DNA from: Nocardioides ginsengisegetis
GTDB taxonomy: Bacteria > Actinomycetota > Actinomycetes > Propionibacteriales > Nocardioidaceae
Assembly (NCBI RefSeq): GCF_014138045.1
Contig: NZ_JACGXA010000001.1
Coordinates: 1,466,001-1,530,000, forward strand
Direction of reading: 5' to 3'
Length of the DNA: 64,000 bases
Part shown: positions 21,600-30,663 of the stretch, piece by piece
Position numbering within the stretch: the stretch's first letter is position 1
Layout: each line of letters opens with the position of its first letter
Notes under the pieces: model-generated
The model's input: only the letters and a program-made list of their open reading frames with translations
What the model was told of the DNA's origin: nothing
The model's database searches: none
Made by a program: the position numbers and the translations under genes

Positions 21600-23654
21600 A
21601 TGACCAGCCCCGACGAGCACCAGCCCGAGCTGCTCCCGGGGATGGTGCGGGCGACGGTCCGCCAGAGCCAGGCCAAGGCGCGCGCCACGCGGGCCCGCAA
21701 AGCCGCCGAGCAGGAGACGGCGACCACCGACCCGGTCGCGCGCGTGCTGGTCGACGTGCCGCTGGCCCACCTCGACCGGCCCTTCGACTACTCCGTGCCG
21801 GCGGCGATGGCCGCGGCTGCGGTGCCGGGCGCCCGGGTCAAGGTCCGGTTCGCCGGCCAGGACGTCGACGGCTACGTCGTCGAGCGCACGGCGACGACCG
21901 ACCACCAGGGCCGGCTGTCCCACCTCAGGCGCGTGGTCAGCCCCGAGCCCGTGCTCAGCCCGGCCATCGAGCGGCTGAGCGCCGAGCTCGCCGAGCGCTA
22001 CGCCGGCACCCGCTCCGACGTGCTCAGGCTGGCGGTGCCCGCGCGCCACGCGACGACCGAGAAGCAGCCCTCGCCGGCACCCGACGGCCCCCCGCCCTAC
22101 GACGCCACGGCCGCCCACGACGCGTGGGCCGACCACGCCCACGCCGCCGCCTTCCTCGCCAGGCTCACCGAGGGCAAGGACCCCCGCGCCGTCTGGGCCG
22201 CCGCCCCGGGGGAGGACTGGCCGCTGCTCATCGCCCATGCCGCGGCTGCGACCGCCGCTTCCGGGCGGGGCACCCTGATCTGCGTCCCCGACGGCAAGGA
22301 CGTCGCCCGCGTCGACGACGCCCTCACCCGGGTCCTCGGGCCCGGTCACCACGTCACCCTCACCGCCGACTCCGGGCCGGCCGCCCGTTACCGCGACTTC
22401 CTCGCGATCAGTCGCGGCGCCCGCAAGGTCGTCGTCGGCACCCGCGCCGCCGCCTTCGCGCCCGTCCACGACCTCGGCCTCGTCGTGATCTGGGACGACG
22501 GCGACGACCTCCACGCCGAGCCCCGCGCGCCCTACCCCCACACCCGCGAGACGCTCCTGCTGCGCGCCGGCAACGAGGACGCCGGAGCGCTCCTCGGCGG
22601 CTTCGCCCGCACCGTCGAGGCCGAGTACCTCCTCCGCACCGGCTGGGCGGCCGAGCTCTCGCCCACCCGCGACGTCGTACGCCGCCGGGCGCGGGTCCAC
22701 GTCGCCGGCGCGGCCGACCGTGCGCAGGACCGCGACGCCCACGCCCGTGCCAGCCGGGTCCCGCGGGACGCCCACGAGACGATCCGCCAGGCCCTCGAGC
22801 AGGGGCCGGTGCTCGTCCAGACCCCCCGTCACGGCTACGTCGCCTCACTCGCCTGCGAGCGCTGCCGCACGCCCGCCCGCTGTGCCGCCTGCACGGGCCC
22901 GCTGGAGCTCACCGGCCCCGCCACCCCATCCTCCTGCCGCTGGTGCGGCACGGTGGCCGACGCCTGGGCGTGCGGGGAGTGCGGCCACCGCGGGCTCCGC
23001 GCCCCCGTCATCGGCGACGCCCGCACGGCCGAGGAGCTCGGCCGGACGTTCCCCAAGACCCTCGTGCGCACCTCCAGCGGCGACCGGGTCCTGGCCACCG
23101 TCGCGGACCGCAGCGCGATCGTGGTCGCCACCCCCGGCGCCGAGCCGACCGCCCACGAGGGCTACGCCGCCGTCGTGCTCATGGACGCCTGGCTGACCCT
23201 GGGCGGCACCGACCTGCGCTCCGACGAGGAGGCGCTGCGGCGCTGGGCCAACGCCGCGGGGCTGGTCCGGCCGGGCGGCCAGGTGATCGTGGTCGGCGAC
23301 GCCAGCCACCCCGCCCTCCAGGCGCTGGTCCGCTGGGACATGAGCGGGTTCGCGGCCCGCGAGACCCAGCAGCGCCTGGAGGCCCACCTGCCGCCGGCGA
23401 GCCGGCTGGCGACGATCGCGGGGGAGCCCGGGGCCGTGGACGACGCCCTCACCCTCCTCGCCGCCCCCGAGCACGCCGAGGTGCTCGGGCCGGTCGAGCG
23501 CGAGACGAGAGGCGGCACCGAGAGCCGCGTGGTGGTCCGCGTGCCGCGCAGCCAGGGCGCCGCCCTGTCCCGGGCGCTCGGCGACCTGCAACGGCTGCGG
23601 TCGGCCCGCAAGCTCGATCCGGTCCGCATCCAGGTGGACCCGACCAGCCTCTGA
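21600..23654 (+). CDS. priA: primosomal protein N' (PriA), helicase motifs degenerate
   Basis: The 684-residue protein has the PriA N-terminal DNA-binding domain (VLVDVPLAHLDRPFDYSVP) and the zinc region with eight cysteines (419, 422, 428, 431, 446, 449, 458, 461) arranged to bind two Zn ions. The helicase core appears to have lost its ATPase: the region where Walker A GxTGSGKT is expected reads AAPGEDWPLLI, and the DEAH box is replaced by VIWDDGDD. Actinobacterial PriA homologues are often annotated as lacking helicase activity. It probably acts as a structural replication-restart factor. The ATG has no SD; TAGAAA lies 7 bases upstream. def and fmt follow. Confidence 0.88.
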   Translation: MTSPDEHQPELLPGMVRATVRQSQAKARATRARKAAEQETATTDPVARVLVDVPLAHLDRPFDYSVPAAMAAAAVPGARVKVRFAGQDVDGYVVERTATTDHQGRLSHLRRVVSPEPVLSPAIERLSAELAERYAGTRSDVLRLAVPARHATTEKQPSPAPDGPPPYDATAAHDAWADHAHAAAFLARLTEGKDPRAVWAAAPGEDWPLLIAHAAAATAASGRGTLICVPDGKDVARVDDALTRVLGPGHHVTLTADSGPAARYRDFLAISRGARKVVVGTRAAAFAPVHDLGLVVIWDDGDDLHAEPRAPYPHTRETLLLRAGNEDAGALLGGFARTVEAEYLLRTGWAAELSPTRDVVRRRARVHVAGAADRAQDRDAHARASRVPRDAHETIRQALEQGPVLVQTPRHGYVASLACERCRTPARCAACTGPLELTGPATPSSCRWCGTVADAWACGECGHRGLRAPVIGDARTAEELGRTFPKTLVRTSSGDRVLATVADRSAIVVATPGAEPTAHEGYAAVVLMDAWLTLGGTDLRSDEEALRRWANAAGLVRPGGQVIVVGDASHPALQALVRWDMSGFAARETQQRLEAHLPPASRLATIAGEPGAVDDALTLLAAPEHAEVLGPVERETRGGTESRVVVRVPRSQGAALSRALGDLQRLRSARKLDPVRIQVDPTSL

Positions 23655-23676
23655 CCGTCGCCTGACAGGCCCTCCC

Positions 23677-23682
23677 TAGACT
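23677..23682 (+). promoter_or_regulatory. candidate -10 box for def-fmt
   Basis: TAGACT lies 41 bases before the def start in the 69-base gap after priA. The -35 region is not clear. Confidence 0.35.
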
Positions 23683-23723
23683 GTCTTCCGCATCCCCACC
23701 TGTGGCCCAGCGCAAGGAGTCCC

Positions 23724-24269
23724 GTGGCCATCCAGCCGATCCGCCTCTTCGGCGACCCCGTCCTGCGCAAGCCCGCGACCGAGGTCGTCGACTTCGACAA
23801 GGAGCTGCGCAAGCTCGTCGAGGACCTCACCGACACCATGCTCGACGCCCCCGGCGCCGGCCTCGCCGCGCCCCAGATCGGGGTGGGCCTGCGCGCCTTC
23901 ACCTGGTACGTCGACGGCGAGCTGGGCCACCTCGTCAACCCCGTCCTCGACCTCAGCGAGGAGTGCCAGGACGGCCCGGAGGGCTGCCTGTCCATCCCCG
24001 ACCTGGCCTTCGACACCAAGCGCGCGCTGCACGTCGTCGCCCGCGGCTTCAACATGTACGGCGACCCCGTGACCATCGAGGGCTCCGAGCTGCTCGCACG
24101 GGCGATCCAGCACGAGACCGACCACCTCGACGGCATCCTCTTCGTCGACCGCCTCGACGGCGACGCCCGCAAGGCCGCCATGAAGGCGATCCGCGAGAGC
24201 GACTGGTTCGGGCTCGAGAAGCCGACGGTCAAGGTCAGCCCGCACGCCACCAACGGATTCGGATTCTGA
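23724..24269 (+). CDS. def: peptide deformylase
   Basis: The 181-residue metalloenzyme removes the formyl group from nascent proteins. All three family motifs are present: motif 1 [11 protein letters not shown] (about residues 43-53), motif 2 EGCLSIP with the metal-binding Cys (about 90-96), and motif 3 QHETDHLDG (about 131-139) carrying the two metal His and the catalytic Glu. The GTG start has AAGGAG (23714-23719) four bases upstream. It is paired with fmt, which adds the formyl group to initiator tRNA. Confidence 0.96.
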   Translation: MAIQPIRLFGDPVLRKPATEVVDFDKELRKLVEDLTDTMLDAPGAGLAAPQIGVGLRAFTWYVDGELGHLVNPVLDLSEECQDGPEGCLSIPDLAFDTKRALHVVARGFNMYGDPVTIEGSELLARAIQHETDHLDGILFVDRLDGDARKAAMKAIRESDWFGLEKPTVKVSPHATNGFGF

Positions 24270-24276
24270 TCCCGAC

Positions 24277-25203
24277 ATGAGACTCGTCTTCGCCGGCACC
24301 CCCGAGGTCGCCGTCCCCTCCCTCGACGCCCTCGCCGCCTCCGGCCACGAGGTGGTCGGCGTGGTCACGCGACCCGACGCGCCCGCCGGCCGCGGCCGCA
24401 AGCTCGTCGCCAGCCCGGTCGGCCAGCGTGCCGAGGAGCTCGGCATCCCCGTCCTGAAGCCCGAGCACCCGCGCGACCCGGAGTTCCAGGAGGCCCTGCG
24501 GGCCCTGCAGCCCGACGTCTGCCCGGTCGTGGCCTACGGCGCGCTGCTGCCCCAGAGCGCCCTCGACATCCCGGTCCACGGCTGGGTCAACCTGCACTTC
24601 TCGGTGCTCCCGGGCTGGCGCGGTGCCGCCCCGGTGCAGCACGCGATCTGGGCGGGCGACGAGGTCAGCGGCGCGACGACGTTCCGCATCGTCAAGGAGC
24701 TCGACGCCGGCCCGACGTTCGGGGTGATGACCGAACGGATCCGGCCCGGCGACACGGCCGGTGACCTGCTGGAGCGGCTCGCCGAGGGCGGCGCGGGTCT
24801 CCTGGTCGCCACCATCGACGGGATCGCCGACGGCAGCCTCGAGGCACGCGAGCAACCGCCCGAGGGGCTCAGCTACGCCCCCAAGATCCTCGTCGAGGAC
24901 GCCCGCGTCGACTGGACCGAGCACGCCGTGGCGGTCGACCGCCGCATCCGCGCCTGCACCCCGGCACCTGGAGCCTGGTCCACCCACGAGGGCGAGCGGA
25001 TCAAGCTCGGCCCGGTGACCCACACCGAGACGGCCCTGGAGCCCGGGGTGCTCGAGGTCGGCAAGAACCACGTCCTCGTCGGGACCGGCACGACCGCGGT
25101 GAAGCTCGGTGACGTCAAGGCCTTCGGGAAGAAGCAGATGGCCGCTGCCGACTGGGCTCGCGGAGCCCGTCTTGAGACGGGTGCCCGTTTCGGTGACGGC
25201 TGA
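24277..25203 (+). CDS. fmt: methionyl-tRNA formyltransferase
   Basis: The 308-residue protein formylates initiator methionyl-tRNA using 10-formyltetrahydrofolate. The N-terminal formyltransferase domain shows [19 protein letters not shown] and the folate-binding, catalytic region [21 protein letters not shown], with the Asn, His and later Asp of the active site. The C-terminal tRNA-binding domain starts near residue 205. The gene begins 7 bases after def, forming the usual def-fmt pair. Confidence 0.96.
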   Translation: MRLVFAGTPEVAVPSLDALAASGHEVVGVVTRPDAPAGRGRKLVASPVGQRAEELGIPVLKPEHPRDPEFQEALRALQPDVCPVVAYGALLPQSALDIPVHGWVNLHFSVLPGWRGAAPVQHAIWAGDEVSGATTFRIVKELDAGPTFGVMTERIRPGDTAGDLLERLAEGGAGLLVATIDGIADGSLEAREQPPEGLSYAPKILVEDARVDWTEHAVAVDRRIRACTPAPGAWSTHEGERIKLGPVTHTETALEPGVLEVGKNHVLVGTGTTAVKLGDVKAFGKKQMAAADWARGARLETGARFGDG

Positions 25204-25228
25204 TCACCCGGCCGATACCGTCGTGGTC

Positions 25229-25633
25229 ATGACCCGCCGGGCCAGGGCCGAGGACATCGACACGATCTGCACGGGCCTGCCCGAGGTCGAGCTCGGCACC
25301 TCCTGGGGCGACCGGCCGACCTACAAGGTCCGCGGCAAGGGCTTCCTGCTCTTCCGTGCCCCCCACCACACGGCCGTCGACCCCGAGACCGGTGAGATGT
25401 ACGACGACCTCGTCGTCATCCGGGTGCCCACGGAGGCCGACAAGCGCGCCCTCGTCGAGGACGAGCGGCTGCCCTTCTTCACCATCGACCACTTCAGGAG
25501 CTTCAACGCCGTGCTCGTGCAGCAGTCCCGTCTCGGCGAGATCGACCGCGACGAGCTGGCGGAGGTCATCACCGAGGCCTGGGCCACCATGGCGCCCAAG
25601 CCGCTGGCCAGGAAGTTCTTCGGGGATGTCTGA
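25229..25633 (+). CDS. MmcQ/YjbR family DNA-binding-like protein
   Basis: The 134-residue protein belongs to the MmcQ/YjbR (DUF419) family, a small CyaY-like fold of uncertain function. Visible family features are the ETSWG-like segment ELGTSWGDRPTYKV and the central FTIDHF region. The ATG at 25229 lies 7 bases after TACCGT (25216-25221), so it may be leaderless. Its 3' end overlaps the rsmB start by 8 bases. No substrate or partner can be inferred. Confidence 0.8.
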   Translation: MTRRARAEDIDTICTGLPEVELGTSWGDRPTYKVRGKGFLLFRAPHHTAVDPETGEMYDDLVVIRVPTEADKRALVEDERLPFFTIDHFRSFNAVLVQQSRLGEIDRDELAEVITEAWATMAPKPLARKFFGDV

Positions 25634-27023
25634 TCCCCGCGCACGGGGTCAGCGGTCCAACGGGGGCCAGGCGACCCGCTCCCGGGTCGACCCCGCACGC
25701 CTGGCCGCCTTCGACGTGCTCAAGACCGTGCGCGTGGACCAGGCCTACACCAACCTCGTCCTGCCGGCCGTCCTCCGCCACCACGGCCTGACCGGACGCG
25801 ACGCGGCCTTCGTCACCGAGCTGGCCTCGGGCACGATCCGCCGCCGCGGCACCTACGACGCCATCCTCGCCGCCTGCGCGGACCGGCCGCTGAGCAAGAT
25901 CGAGGCCAAGGTCCTCGACGCCCTGCGCCTGGGCACCCACCAGCTCCTGGCCATGCGGGTCCCGAGCCACGCCGCGATCAGCACCACCGTCGACCTGGTC
26001 CGCGCCAAGGTCAGCTCCGGCGCGGGCGGCTTCACCAACGCGGTCCTGCGCCGGGTCTCGGAGCAGGAGCTCGCCGAGTGGATCGGTCGCGTCGCCCCCG
26101 ACCCGCGGGTCGCGCCCGTGCGGTTCGCCAGCATCGCCTACAGCCATCCCCAGTGGGTCGTGGAGGAGCTGCGCAACGCCGTCGGCTGGCACGAGCTGCA
26201 CGACCTGCTCGCCGCCGACAACGAGGCGCCCAAGGTCACCCTCGTCGCGCGCCCCGGCCGCGCCACGCGCGACGAGCTGCCCGGCACGCCGACCACGCTC
26301 TCGCCGTACGGCGTCGTGCTGGCCGCCGGCGACCCGGGCTCGATCCCGGCCGTCGCCGAGGGGCGGGCGGGCGTGCAGGACGAGGGCTCGCAGCTCGTGG
26401 CCATGGCCCTGGCGGCCGCCCCCCTGACCGGTCGCGACGAGCGCTGGCTGGACCTCTGCGCCGGCCCCGGCGGCAAGTCCGCCCTGCTGGCAGCCCTGGC
26501 CGGACGTCGCGGCGCCGGGCTGGTGGCGGGGGAGCGGCAGCCGCACCGCGCCCGCCTCGTGCAGCGCAACCTCGAGGGCGCCGACGGCGTGATCGGCATC
26601 GTGGCCGCCGACGGCACCCGGCCGCCGTGGCGCCCCGGCACCTTCGACCGGGTCCTCGTGGACGCGCCGTGCACCGGCCTCGGCGCGCTGCGTCGCCGTC
26701 CCGAGGCCCGCTGGCGACGCAAGCCCGACGACATGCTCCAGCTGGTGCTGCTCCAGCGCCAGCTGCTCACCTCGGCGCTCGACCTCGTCCGGCCCGGCGG
26801 CGTCGTGGTCTACGCGACCTGCTCGCCGGTGCTCGCCGAGACCGAGGGAGTCGTGACGTCGGTGCTCAGTGCCCACCCCGAGGTCCGGCTCGAGGATGCG
26901 AGCCTGCTCCTGCCCGGCGTGCCCAACTGTGCCGGCCCGATCCCGGGGACCGTCCAGCTCTGGCCGCACCGGCACGGCACCGACGCGATGTTCGTGGCTG
27001 CGCTGCGCCGCGCGGAGGCCTGA
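25626..27023 (+). CDS. rsmB: 16S rRNA m5C967 methyltransferase RsmB
   Basis: The 465-residue protein has an N-terminal NusB-like RNA-binding domain (residues about 20-150) and a C-terminal m5C methyltransferase domain. SAM binds at LDLCAGPGGKSALLA. The two family cysteines are Cys349 in DAPCTGLGALRRRPEARW and Cys399 in YATCSPVLAETE. It methylates C967 of 16S rRNA. The start at 25626 overlaps the previous stop; earlier in-frame codons lie inside the YjbR gene. The order def-fmt-rsmB is common in bacteria. Confidence 0.93.
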   Translation: MSDPRARGQRSNGGQATRSRVDPARLAAFDVLKTVRVDQAYTNLVLPAVLRHHGLTGRDAAFVTELASGTIRRRGTYDAILAACADRPLSKIEAKVLDALRLGTHQLLAMRVPSHAAISTTVDLVRAKVSSGAGGFTNAVLRRVSEQELAEWIGRVAPDPRVAPVRFASIAYSHPQWVVEELRNAVGWHELHDLLAADNEAPKVTLVARPGRATRDELPGTPTTLSPYGVVLAAGDPGSIPAVAEGRAGVQDEGSQLVAMALAAAPLTGRDERWLDLCAGPGGKSALLAALAGRRGAGLVAGERQPHRARLVQRNLEGADGVIGIVAADGTRPPWRPGTFDRVLVDAPCTGLGALRRRPEARWRRKPDDMLQLVLLQRQLLTSALDLVRPGGVVVYATCSPVLAETEGVVTSVLSAHPEVRLEDASLLLPGVPNCAGPIPGTVQLWPHRHGTDAMFVAALRRAEA

Positions 27024-27044
27024 CCGGCCCACTACGGTGGGCGC

Positions 27045-28010
27045 ATGCCCGCCTCGAAGCCGCCCGCTGTCGAGATCGAGGTCGACAACCGCGTGGTCCG
27101 TGTGAGCAACCCCGACCGGGTCTACTTTCCCGAGAGCGGCGCCACCAAGCTCGACCTGGTCCAGTACTACCTCGCCGTCGGTCCGGGCATCGTCAACGCG
27201 CTCTTCGAACGCCCCTGCATGCTGCACCGCTTCCCGAAGGGCCTCGCGGGCGACAAGGTCCACCAGAAGCGACTTCCGGCCGGTGCGCCCGACTGGGTCG
27301 AGACCGTGCAGCTGCACTTCCCGCGGTGGAACCGCACCGCCGACGAGCTCTGCGTGACCGAGCTCGGCAGCGTGATCTGGGCTGTCCAGATGTCGACGGT
27401 GGAGTTCCACCCGTGGAACAGCCGCCGCGAGGACACCGAGAAGCCCGACGAGTGGCGCATCGACCTCGACCCCGGACCCCTGTGCGACTTCGCCACCGTC
27501 CAGCGGGTCACCCACGTGGCCCACGAGGTCCTCGACGAGATCGGCGCCACCGGCTTCCCCAAGACCAGCGGGGGATCCGGGCTGCACGTCTACGTCCGGA
27601 TCGCGCCCGACCACGGCTTCAAGGACGTACGCCGCGCGGCGCTCGCCTTCGCCCGCGAGGTCGAGCGCCGGGCCCCCGAGGACGTCACCACGACCTGGTG
27701 GCGCAAGGACCGCGACCCGCACCACCTCTTCGTCGACTACAACCAGAACGCCCGGGACCACACCATCGCCGCGGCGTACTCCGTCCGTGGCCTGCCGGAC
27801 GCCCGTGTGAGCACCCCGATCCGCTGGGACGAGGTCGACGACGTCGACCCGCGCGACTTCACGATCTTCACCGTGCCGGAGCGCTTCGAGCGCCTGGGCG
27901 ACCTGCACGCCGACATCGACGACCACGTCTTCGACATCGCGCCGCTGCTCGCGTGGGCGGACCGCGACGAGCGCGACGGCAAGGTGACCCCGGAGGAGCC
28001 CGATGCTTGA
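27045..28010 (+). CDS. LigD-type DNA polymerase/primase domain protein, stand-alone
   Basis: The 321-residue protein is a single archaeo-eukaryotic primase-type polymerase domain, as in the polymerase part of LigD. Catalytic DxD is in RIDLDPG (about residues 142-148), the SGGSGLHVYV motif follows near 177, and the third acidic residue is likely the Asp of VDYNQN. Such proteins add ribonucleotides or deoxyribonucleotides in end joining or gap repair. No ligase, nuclease or ku gene is adjacent. TACGGT lies 6 bases before the ATG, which suggests a leaderless transcript. The stop codon sits inside the first copy of the downstream repeat cluster. Confidence 0.88.
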   Translation: MPASKPPAVEIEVDNRVVRVSNPDRVYFPESGATKLDLVQYYLAVGPGIVNALFERPCMLHRFPKGLAGDKVHQKRLPAGAPDWVETVQLHFPRWNRTADELCVTELGSVIWAVQMSTVEFHPWNSRREDTEKPDEWRIDLDPGPLCDFATVQRVTHVAHEVLDEIGATGFPKTSGGSGLHVYVRIAPDHGFKDVRRAALAFAREVERRAPEDVTTTWWRKDRDPHHLFVDYNQNARDHTIAAAYSVRGLPDARVSTPIRWDEVDDVDPRDFTIFTVPERFERLGDLHADIDDHVFDIAPLLAWADRDERDGKVTPEEPDA

Positions 28011-28131
28011 ATCGGGACTTTCTGCCACTCGAGTCGGGACTTGTCACCACATGAATCGGGAGGTGTGACCACCTCATGGTCGCTGCCCTGCGTGAAGTCC
28101 CGATTGAAGCGGTCAGAAGTCCCGATTCAAC
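28007..28131. repeat. cluster of five short repeats between convergent genes
   Basis: The gap between the polymerase gene and pssA is filled by five copies of a core resembling AATCGGGACTT. Three are on the plus strand, in imperfect tandem units of 21-25 bases: TTGAATCGGGACTT at 28007-28020, GAGTCGGGACTT at 28031-28042 and TGAATCGGGAGGT at 28052-28064. Two are on the minus strand, within 28094-28110 and 28114-28131. The first and last copies are perfectly complementary over 14 bases (TTGAATCGGGACTT), so the region can fold as a long hairpin. It may terminate transcription from both sides. The repetition is more than a terminator needs. Confidence 0.8.
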
Positions 28132-28135
28132 CTCT

Positions 28136-28855
28136 TCAGATGGCGGGGCGGAAGCGCGGCGCCAGCTTGGGCAGCACGGGCAGCACGACGCCGACGACCA
28201 GCAGCACGAAGGCTGCGAAGATGCGCACGTCGTAGACCCCGAGCGTCCCGGCGATGCCGAGCACCCAGCCCATGCCGGCCAGGGCGACGACCGGGCCCCG
28301 CTGGAGCGGGTAGACGAGCCGGCTGACCATCATCGCGCCGACCACGGCCATCCCTACCGCGATCACGAGGGTGTTGGCCGTCAGCAGCGCCAGCGAGAGC
28401 AGCATCACCGCGCCCATGGGGGACGGCAGCCCCGTGAACTGCGGGTCGCCGGCGCGGATCGAGGAGAAGTCCGCCAGCCGCAGCAGCGCGCCGCTGACGT
28501 AGACGATGAACCCCGCGAAGGTCACCAGCTGCTCGACCGGCGAGGCGCCACGCATGGCCACCTGGGCGAGCAGGGCAGCCGGGGCGAGGCCGAAGGAGAT
28601 CGCATCGGCCAGGGAGTCGAGCATCGGGCCGAGCCGGGTGCCCCGTCCGCCGCGGGCGAAGCGCCCGTCGAGGGAGTCGAAGATGGTGCCGACGAGCAGC
28701 AGGAGCACCACGACGCGGACGCCGGTGTGGGTGAGCTCGTGCACCGGGCGGCTGGCGTAGGCCATCACCACGAGGATCGCCGAGGCGCCGCACGTGGCGT
28801 TGCCCAGCGTCATCACGTCGGCCGGTCCGGGCCGGGTGGTGCCCCAGAACCTCAT
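28136..28855 (-). CDS. pssA: CDP-diacylglycerol-serine O-phosphatidyltransferase
   Basis: The 239-residue membrane protein has the CDP-alcohol phosphotransferase signature DGxxAR(x7-8)GxxxDxxxD, seen as DGRFAR then GPMLDSLAD (about residues 60-80). Six to eight hydrophobic segments follow. It makes phosphatidylserine from CDP-diacylglycerol and serine, the substrate for Psd encoded just upstream. Its ATG overlaps the psd stop (ATGA). It converges with the polymerase gene across the repeat cluster. Assignment to serine rather than another alcohol rests on the pairing with psd. Confidence 0.9.
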   Translation of the reverse strand: MRFWGTTRPGPADVMTLGNATCGASAILVVMAYASRPVHELTHTGVRVVVLLLLVGTIFDSLDGRFARGGRGTRLGPMLDSLADAISFGLAPAALLAQVAMRGASPVEQLVTFAGFIVYVSGALLRLADFSSIRAGDPQFTGLPSPMGAVMLLSLALLTANTLVIAVGMAVVGAMMVSRLVYPLQRGPVVALAGMGWVLGIAGTLGVYDVRIFAAFVLLVVGVVLPVLPKLAPRFRPAI

Positions 28856-29466
28856 CGGGTGGGCTCCGCGGTCTCGGCGACGGCGACGACGTCCTGGGCG
28901 CCGCGCACGCGCTGGCCCTCGCGGACCGTCGGGACGAGGCCGACCGGCAGCAGCAGGTCGACGCGGGAGCCGAAGCGGATCAGGCCGATCCGGTCGCCGC
29001 GGCGCAGCACGGCGCCGGGGCCGACGTACGGGATGATCCGGCGCGCGGCGGCACCGGAGAACTGCGTCATCTCCAGCTTGCCGTACGCCGTGTCGAGCAG
29101 CCACTCCATGCGCTCGTTGGTGTGGGCGTCGTCGGCGAAGGCGAGGCGGTGGTCGCCCTCGATGTGGTCCTGCTCGAGCACGGTGGCGTCGCAGGGCATC
29201 CGCGAGACGTGCACGTTGTAGAGGGCGAGGTAGGTCGAGACGAACCAGCGGCCGTCCTCGCGCTGCACCACCTCGCGGATCTTGCCGTCGGCGGCGGCCA
29301 CCAGGCCGGGACCGGCCGGACGGCGCTCCGGGTCGCGGAAGAACGAGGTCGTCGCAGCGGCCGCGGCCGTCAGGACGAGGCGGAACGGGAGGCGGGGGAC
29401 GATCAGGGCGGGCGCCCACGTGAGGGCGATCCACCATGGCGTCCCGCGGGCGGGGCGCAGGCTCAT
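28852..29466 (-). CDS. psd: phosphatidylserine decarboxylase, short type
   Basis: The 204-residue proenzyme converts phosphatidylserine to phosphatidylethanolamine. It has an N-terminal hydrophobic region ([19 protein letters not shown]) and ends with the self-cleavage site FGSRVD, where Ser167 would become the pyruvoyl group of the small alpha chain. The preceding segment [14 protein letters not shown] is typical of the family. A longer upstream reading would run through the rpe gene on the other strand, so ATG 29466 is chosen. It is the first gene of the psd-pssA pair and is divergent from rpe. Confidence 0.92.
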   Translation of the reverse strand: MSLRPARGTPWWIALTWAPALIVPRLPFRLVLTAAAAATTSFFRDPERRPAGPGLVAAADGKIREVVQREDGRWFVSTYLALYNVHVSRMPCDATVLEQDHIEGDHRLAFADDAHTNERMEWLLDTAYGKLEMTQFSGAAARRIIPYVGPGAVLRRGDRIGLIRFGSRVDLLLPVGLVPTVREGQRVRGAQDVVAVAETAEPTR

Positions 29467-29515
29467 GACCGGGCGAATTCTGGCACACCGAGGTGGCTCA
29501 CTAGGATTCCTTGAC

Positions 29516-30181
29516 GTGGGAATCCAGATCACGCCGTCCATCCTGAACGCCGACTTCGCCGACCTCGGGGCGGAGGTTGCCCGGATCGGGAGCGCCGACT
29601 GGGTGCACGTGGACGTGATGGACAACCACTTCGTGCCCAACCTCACCTTCGGCCCGACCATGGTGGAGGCGCTGGCGCGCAGCACCGACACGCCTCTCGA
29701 CGCGCACCTGATGATCGAGGACCCCGACCGCAACGCGGTGACGTACGTCGAGGCGGGCTGCTCGTCGGTGACCTTCCACGTCGAGGCGGCCAAGGCGCCG
29801 GTGCGGCTGGCCCGCGAGATCCGCAAGGCCGGTGCCCGGGCCAGCATGGCGCTCAAGCCGGCGACGCCGATCGAGCCCTACGAGGACCTCCTCCCCGAGC
29901 TCGACATGCTGCTCCTGATGACCGTCGAGCCCGGCTTCGGCGGCCAGAAGTTCCTCGACCTGTGCCTGCCCAAGATCCGCCGCGCGCGCCAGCTCATGGA
30001 CAAGCACGGCGTCGAGACCTGGCTGCAGGTCGACGGCGGCGTCTCGCTGGAGACCATCGAGCGCTGCGCCGAGGCCGGGGCCGACGTGTTCGTCGCCGGG
30101 TCCGCCGTCTACTCGGCGGCCGATCCGGACGCCATGGTCGCCAGCCTGCGCCAGGCGGCCGAGTCCGCCGTCCGGGGCTGA
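29516..30181 (+). CDS. rpe: ribulose-phosphate 3-epimerase
   Basis: The 221-residue TIM-barrel enzyme interconverts ribulose 5-phosphate and xylulose 5-phosphate in the pentose phosphate pathway. Start GTG 29516 yields the usual N-terminus ([17 protein letters not shown]). Metal and catalytic residues lie in [18 protein letters not shown] and in the later LQVDGGVS with Asp. TAGGAT (29502-29507) sits 8 bases before the GTG, consistent with a leaderless mRNA. Ribulose 5-phosphate is also a RibBA substrate, encoded about 4 kb on. Confidence 0.95.
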   Translation: MGIQITPSILNADFADLGAEVARIGSADWVHVDVMDNHFVPNLTFGPTMVEALARSTDTPLDAHLMIEDPDRNAVTYVEAGCSSVTFHVEAAKAPVRLAREIRKAGARASMALKPATPIEPYEDLLPELDMLLLMTVEPGFGGQKFLDLCLPKIRRARQLMDKHGVETWLQVDGGVSLETIERCAEAGADVFVAGSAVYSAADPDAMVASLRQAAESAVRG

Positions 30182-30185
30182 TCGC

Positions 30186-30662
30186 GTGCCCGGCATGCAG
30201 GCCACCTACGTGCGCGCCGCAGACCTGTTCCGCCAGGTCCTGTCGGAGCTGCGCCCCGACGACCTCGAGCGCCCGGTCCCGTCGTGCCCGGGCTGGACCG
30301 TCTCGGACGTCGTCACCCACGTGTACGACAACCACGTGCAGGCGCTCGGCCCCGAGCGGGCGGACGCGGACGACGTGATGGCGGCGTACGCCCTCGCGAT
30401 CCCGGACGAGCCGGACCTCGCCCGCGGCGCCACGTTCGACACCCTCGACCTGACCCTGCACGCCTGGGACATCGCCCTGGCCTGCGGCGTCGAGCTGCGC
30501 TTCGGCGAGGACCAGCTCGCCTTCCTCGAGGCGGTCGCCATCGAGGCGGGGGACCGGCTCTACGTCGACGAGGGCTTCGCCCGGCTCGAGGGCGAGGACG
30601 CCAACCCGTCGGGCCTGGACCGCCAGGGGATCGCGCTGCTCCCGTTCGGCCGCAGGCGCTGA
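30186..30662 (+). CDS. maleylpyruvate isomerase N-terminal (DinB-like) domain protein
   Basis: The 158-residue protein begins with the mycothiol-dependent maleylpyruvate isomerase N-terminal fold: a first helix, then the typical SCPGWTVSDVVTHV stretch (about residues 33-46) and a later LTLHAWDIALA with a likely metal His. This superfamily uses mycothiol or related thiols; the reaction here is unknown. The GTG follows the rpe stop by 4 bases, so it is probably in the same transcript. Two other DinB-related proteins are encoded in this window (37878 and 54548). Confidence 0.75.
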   Translation: MPGMQATYVRAADLFRQVLSELRPDDLERPVPSCPGWTVSDVVTHVYDNHVQALGPERADADDVMAAYALAIPDEPDLARGATFDTLDLTLHAWDIALACGVELRFGEDQLAFLEAVAIEAGDRLYVDEGFARLEGEDANPSGLDRQGIALLPFGRRR

Positions 30663-30663
30663 G

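Noticed and set aside
28007..28131. CRISPR array
   Set aside because: Repeat units are short and unequal, copies occur in both orientations, spacers are not of constant length and no cas gene is near.
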